Shown piece after piece: positions 62,200 through 64,000 of a stretch of 64,000 bases of DNA. This DNA is from Pseudocercospora fijiensis CIRAD86. Taxonomy: Eukaryota > Ascomycota > Dothideomycetes > Mycosphaerellales > Mycosphaerellaceae. The translations under genes and the position numbers were made by a program. The notes under the pieces are model-generated. The model was not told where the DNA came from. It did not search any database and saw nothing but the letters and a program-made list of their open reading frames with translations. Numbering within the stretch: the stretch's first letter is position 1; every line of letters starts with the position of its first letter. Location of the stretch: contig NW_006921532.1 of the NCBI RefSeq assembly GCF_000340215.1, forward strand, positions 773,844 to 837,843, in the 5' to 3' direction.

Positions 62200-64000
62200 A
62201 CTAGCGGGACTAATAACACCCCCGGGGTAGTATTAGCTTTTCTCTAGAGATGCTCGGTAACTAGGAGCAAATCGCCTAGGCCTAGCGTAGCTTATATTAG
62301 CCTATAGCACTATCGTTATAGATACAGCATTACCTTTTATAGTAGTAGGCATATAAACGTAGCCCGTGCGTTCTTCTTTCTTCTAGATACTAAGCTTAGC
62401 GGCCTAAGGTCCCTATTCTTAGAGGCTATAGGCCTAGGTTGCTACGTCTATCTAAGAGCTAGGAAGGGAGAGGGATCCTCCCTTTCTTAGTGTCCTACGT
62501 AACTAATGCTAATTAGGGCAGGAACAATCTTCTCTAGCGGAGTATCTTGTTATCGTTACTACCTAAGGGCGGTTGCTAGAGACTAGGAAACTAGAGGGAA
62601 GTAGTCCTAGAAGGGCGGGAGGTTAGGTTCGGCTAGCTTCCGAATACTACCCCCGGGGTATTATTCGGAAGTTATACCTCGTACAGTTCTTTTCTAAGGA
62701 AACACAAAAAGAGTAAAGCTATAGCAATATCAATCGAAGGCAAAAGATAAAAGAGCAAAACAACAGACAAGGTAAAAGCAAAGAAGGGCAACAACTAAGA
62801 GTATTAACATCCGTAGGAACTAGGAATAGGCAGTAAGGACTAAAGGCAAAGGGTAGCGCTATATTAACAGCGCGGAGAATAGTTAATAGAGGCAAGGAAA
62901 GCAACGTAGTAGAGGTAGGAAAGGATATACGATTATTTAGTCTCGGGGTCGTCTAGCTATAATTCTAGGCGGTCTTTATCGCTAGACTAGTTAGGTTCCT
63001 CGGAGTTAGAGTTAGATAGCTAGAAGTCTAGTTCACTATTAGAATCGGAATTAATATCGGAAACGCTCTATATATAGTTAATCCGTATATAACCCTCCCT
63101 TTGTTCTTAAGTTATTCCTAATAGCTTACTAAGACGAATCTAGGGATAGGCATAGTTCTTAGGCAGAACAGGATCTATAATAGCGGTAGGATCCTCCTCC
63201 TAATAGGCATCTAAGGACGGTAGAGGGTCTATAGAGGCACTAACTTCCTCCTCGGTCGGCGGAGGGTAGGCAGGTTCGCGTAACTTAACGATCTTCTTTA
63301 GATTAGCCCGAGGGTAAGAGTGCTTTAAGGTAGCACTATCTAGCTCCTAAAGAAGGTATACGGAACCCGAGTAAAGGACCTCCTTTACTCTATAAGGACC
63401 CTTCTACTTAAAGGCTAGCTTATAGGAGTAACTATACTCTAGTTCGGACCGGTATAGAGGGACTATATCGCTAACCTTTAGAGGTTCCTAATTAACAGCA
63501 TTATAGTTATTAAAATACTACTTAGCTTCCTCCCGAAGGCGACGTTGTCGAGCAAGACCCTCCTAAGAAGTCGTAGTTATATCCTTAAGAGCCTTAGCCC
63601 GTAGGGTAAGAAGATCTGCCCTAGTACGAATAGACCCCTAATCGTAAACGCCGTACGTACGATAGGACAATTTAATAGGAAGAACGGCGTCCCTCCTAAT
63701 TATAAGTTCCGCTAGTATAAGTCTAGTCGTATCGATAATAGTAGTTCGGTCCGCCTAGAGAAGGGCTAGGACGCGGGTAGAAATAGGAATTAATCTATCG
63801 CTACTATTAGTTATCTTAGATAGGGCATTAATTAACGACCGATAGCCGCGCTTAATAATAGCATTCGACTAGGGATAGTACGGGGAGATGCGAACGTTCT
63901 TCGCCCCGTACGAAACAAGTAGCGCTTAAACCTCCTTAGCTATATTGTTCGTAGCGTTGTCTAAGATAACCTCGTAAGGTGTTCCCTAGCGGCAAAACAG
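62200..64000 (-). mobile_element. 3' part of a RIP-killed Gypsy LTR retrotransposon, runs off right edge
   Basis: Integrase-containing pol enters from the right edge on the minus strand and ends at a TAA at 62933-62935. The 62.2-62.7 kb stretch, with two CCCCGGGG-centred palindromic motifs, is probably its 3' LTR, but the LTR ends cannot be fixed without a second copy. Confidence 0.7.
62933..64000 (-). pseudogene. Gypsy integrase C-terminal region, RIP-broken
   Basis: Readable blocks: EVILDNATNNIAKEV, KNVRISPYYP-stop-SNAIIKRGYRSL (expected YHPQSNA-IERGHR), LAELIIRRDAVLPI, LARQRRLREEAK, then the C-terminal barrel LAFK-stop-KGPYRVKEVL and ANLKKIVKLREPAYPPPTEEE, and an acidic tail. His, Gln and Trp codons are the ones hit. 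The N-terminal part of pol lies outside the window. Confidence 0.85.

Noticed and set aside
1..64000. CRISPR arrays, bacterial operons, prophage or plasmid features
   Set aside because: No spaced direct-repeat array or bacterial gene organization; spliceosomal introns and RIP place the DNA in a fungus.
1..64000. tRNA or rRNA genes
   Set aside because: I saw no convincing tRNA A/B box pair or rRNA-like segment by eye; a tRNAscan-SE run would settle this.
1..64000. Secondary-metabolite or effector gene cluster
   Set aside because: No polyketide synthase, NRPS, terpene synthase, P450 or clear signal-peptide gene was found; genes are mainly housekeeping.

Overview
The window looks like nuclear DNA of a filamentous ascomycete, most likely a Dothideomycete. 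The evidence is short 50-60 bp GT-AG introns, fungal-type orthologues (NPT1, DNF1, RAD1, UBC13, CBP4, a HET-domain protein), and islands of dead transposons. The dead elements carry the signature of repeat-induced point mutation (RIP): C-to-T and G-to-A changes in CpA/TpG contexts that turn CAA, CAG and TGG codons into stops. The class-level assignment is inference; no species marker is visible.

Layout. (1) 1-4.08 kb: a RIP-killed LINE on the + strand, entering from the left edge, then a 395-bp AT-rich inverted-repeat element between 13-bp direct repeats. (2) 4.08-8.82 kb: gene-poor, normal-composition DNA with one probable pseudogene. (3) 8.83-12.09 kb: a complete but dead PIF-Harbinger DNA transposon with TAA target duplication, a Myb/SANT-like gene (+) and a DDE transposase (-). 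(4) 13.1-33.9 kb: a gene island. In order it holds a conserved hypothetical gene, BOL1, SYM1, NPT1, a large PHD-finger/AT-hook protein, a Dnf1-type P4-ATPase flippase, CBP4, a hypothetical gene, the XPF-type nuclease RAD1, and a C-terminal fragment of a TatD nuclease. (5) 34.43-40.86 kb: a full-length RIP-killed Copia element (- strand) with two 179-bp LTRs and a GGTTG target duplication. (6) 41.1-56.4 kb: a second gene island with a 1182-residue Cys-rich hypothetical protein, UBC13, a SEA-complex WD40/zinc protein (Sea3/Mtc5/WDR59-like), a HET-domain protein, a probable N-myristoylated helix-turn-helix protein, a TDP2-like phosphodiesterase and an RBR-type E3 ligase. (7) 56.64-64 kb: nested or abutting dead retroelements: a second Copia (LTR remnant, primer site, gag, protease), an unidentified minus-strand element ORF, and the 3' part of a Gypsy element leaving the right edge.

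Functional themes. Mitochondrial upkeep is represented by BOL1 (Fe-S maturation), SYM1 (inner-membrane Mpv17 family) and CBP4 (complex III assembly). DNA damage handling is represented by RAD1, UBC13, the TDP2-like enzyme, a relic TatD nuclease, and possibly the PHD protein, which carries a PCNA-box-like motif. There is no operon-like or biosynthetic cluster; the groupings may be chance. Intron structures for BOL1, SYM1, DNF1, CBP4, UBC13 and the 1182-residue gene were worked out by hand from splice consensus, frame and family alignment from memory. I found no convincing new biological system. The most unusual items are the unidentified retroelement ORF near 59-61.8 kb, the AT-rich element with 13-bp flanking repeats, and the lineage-restricted proteins.
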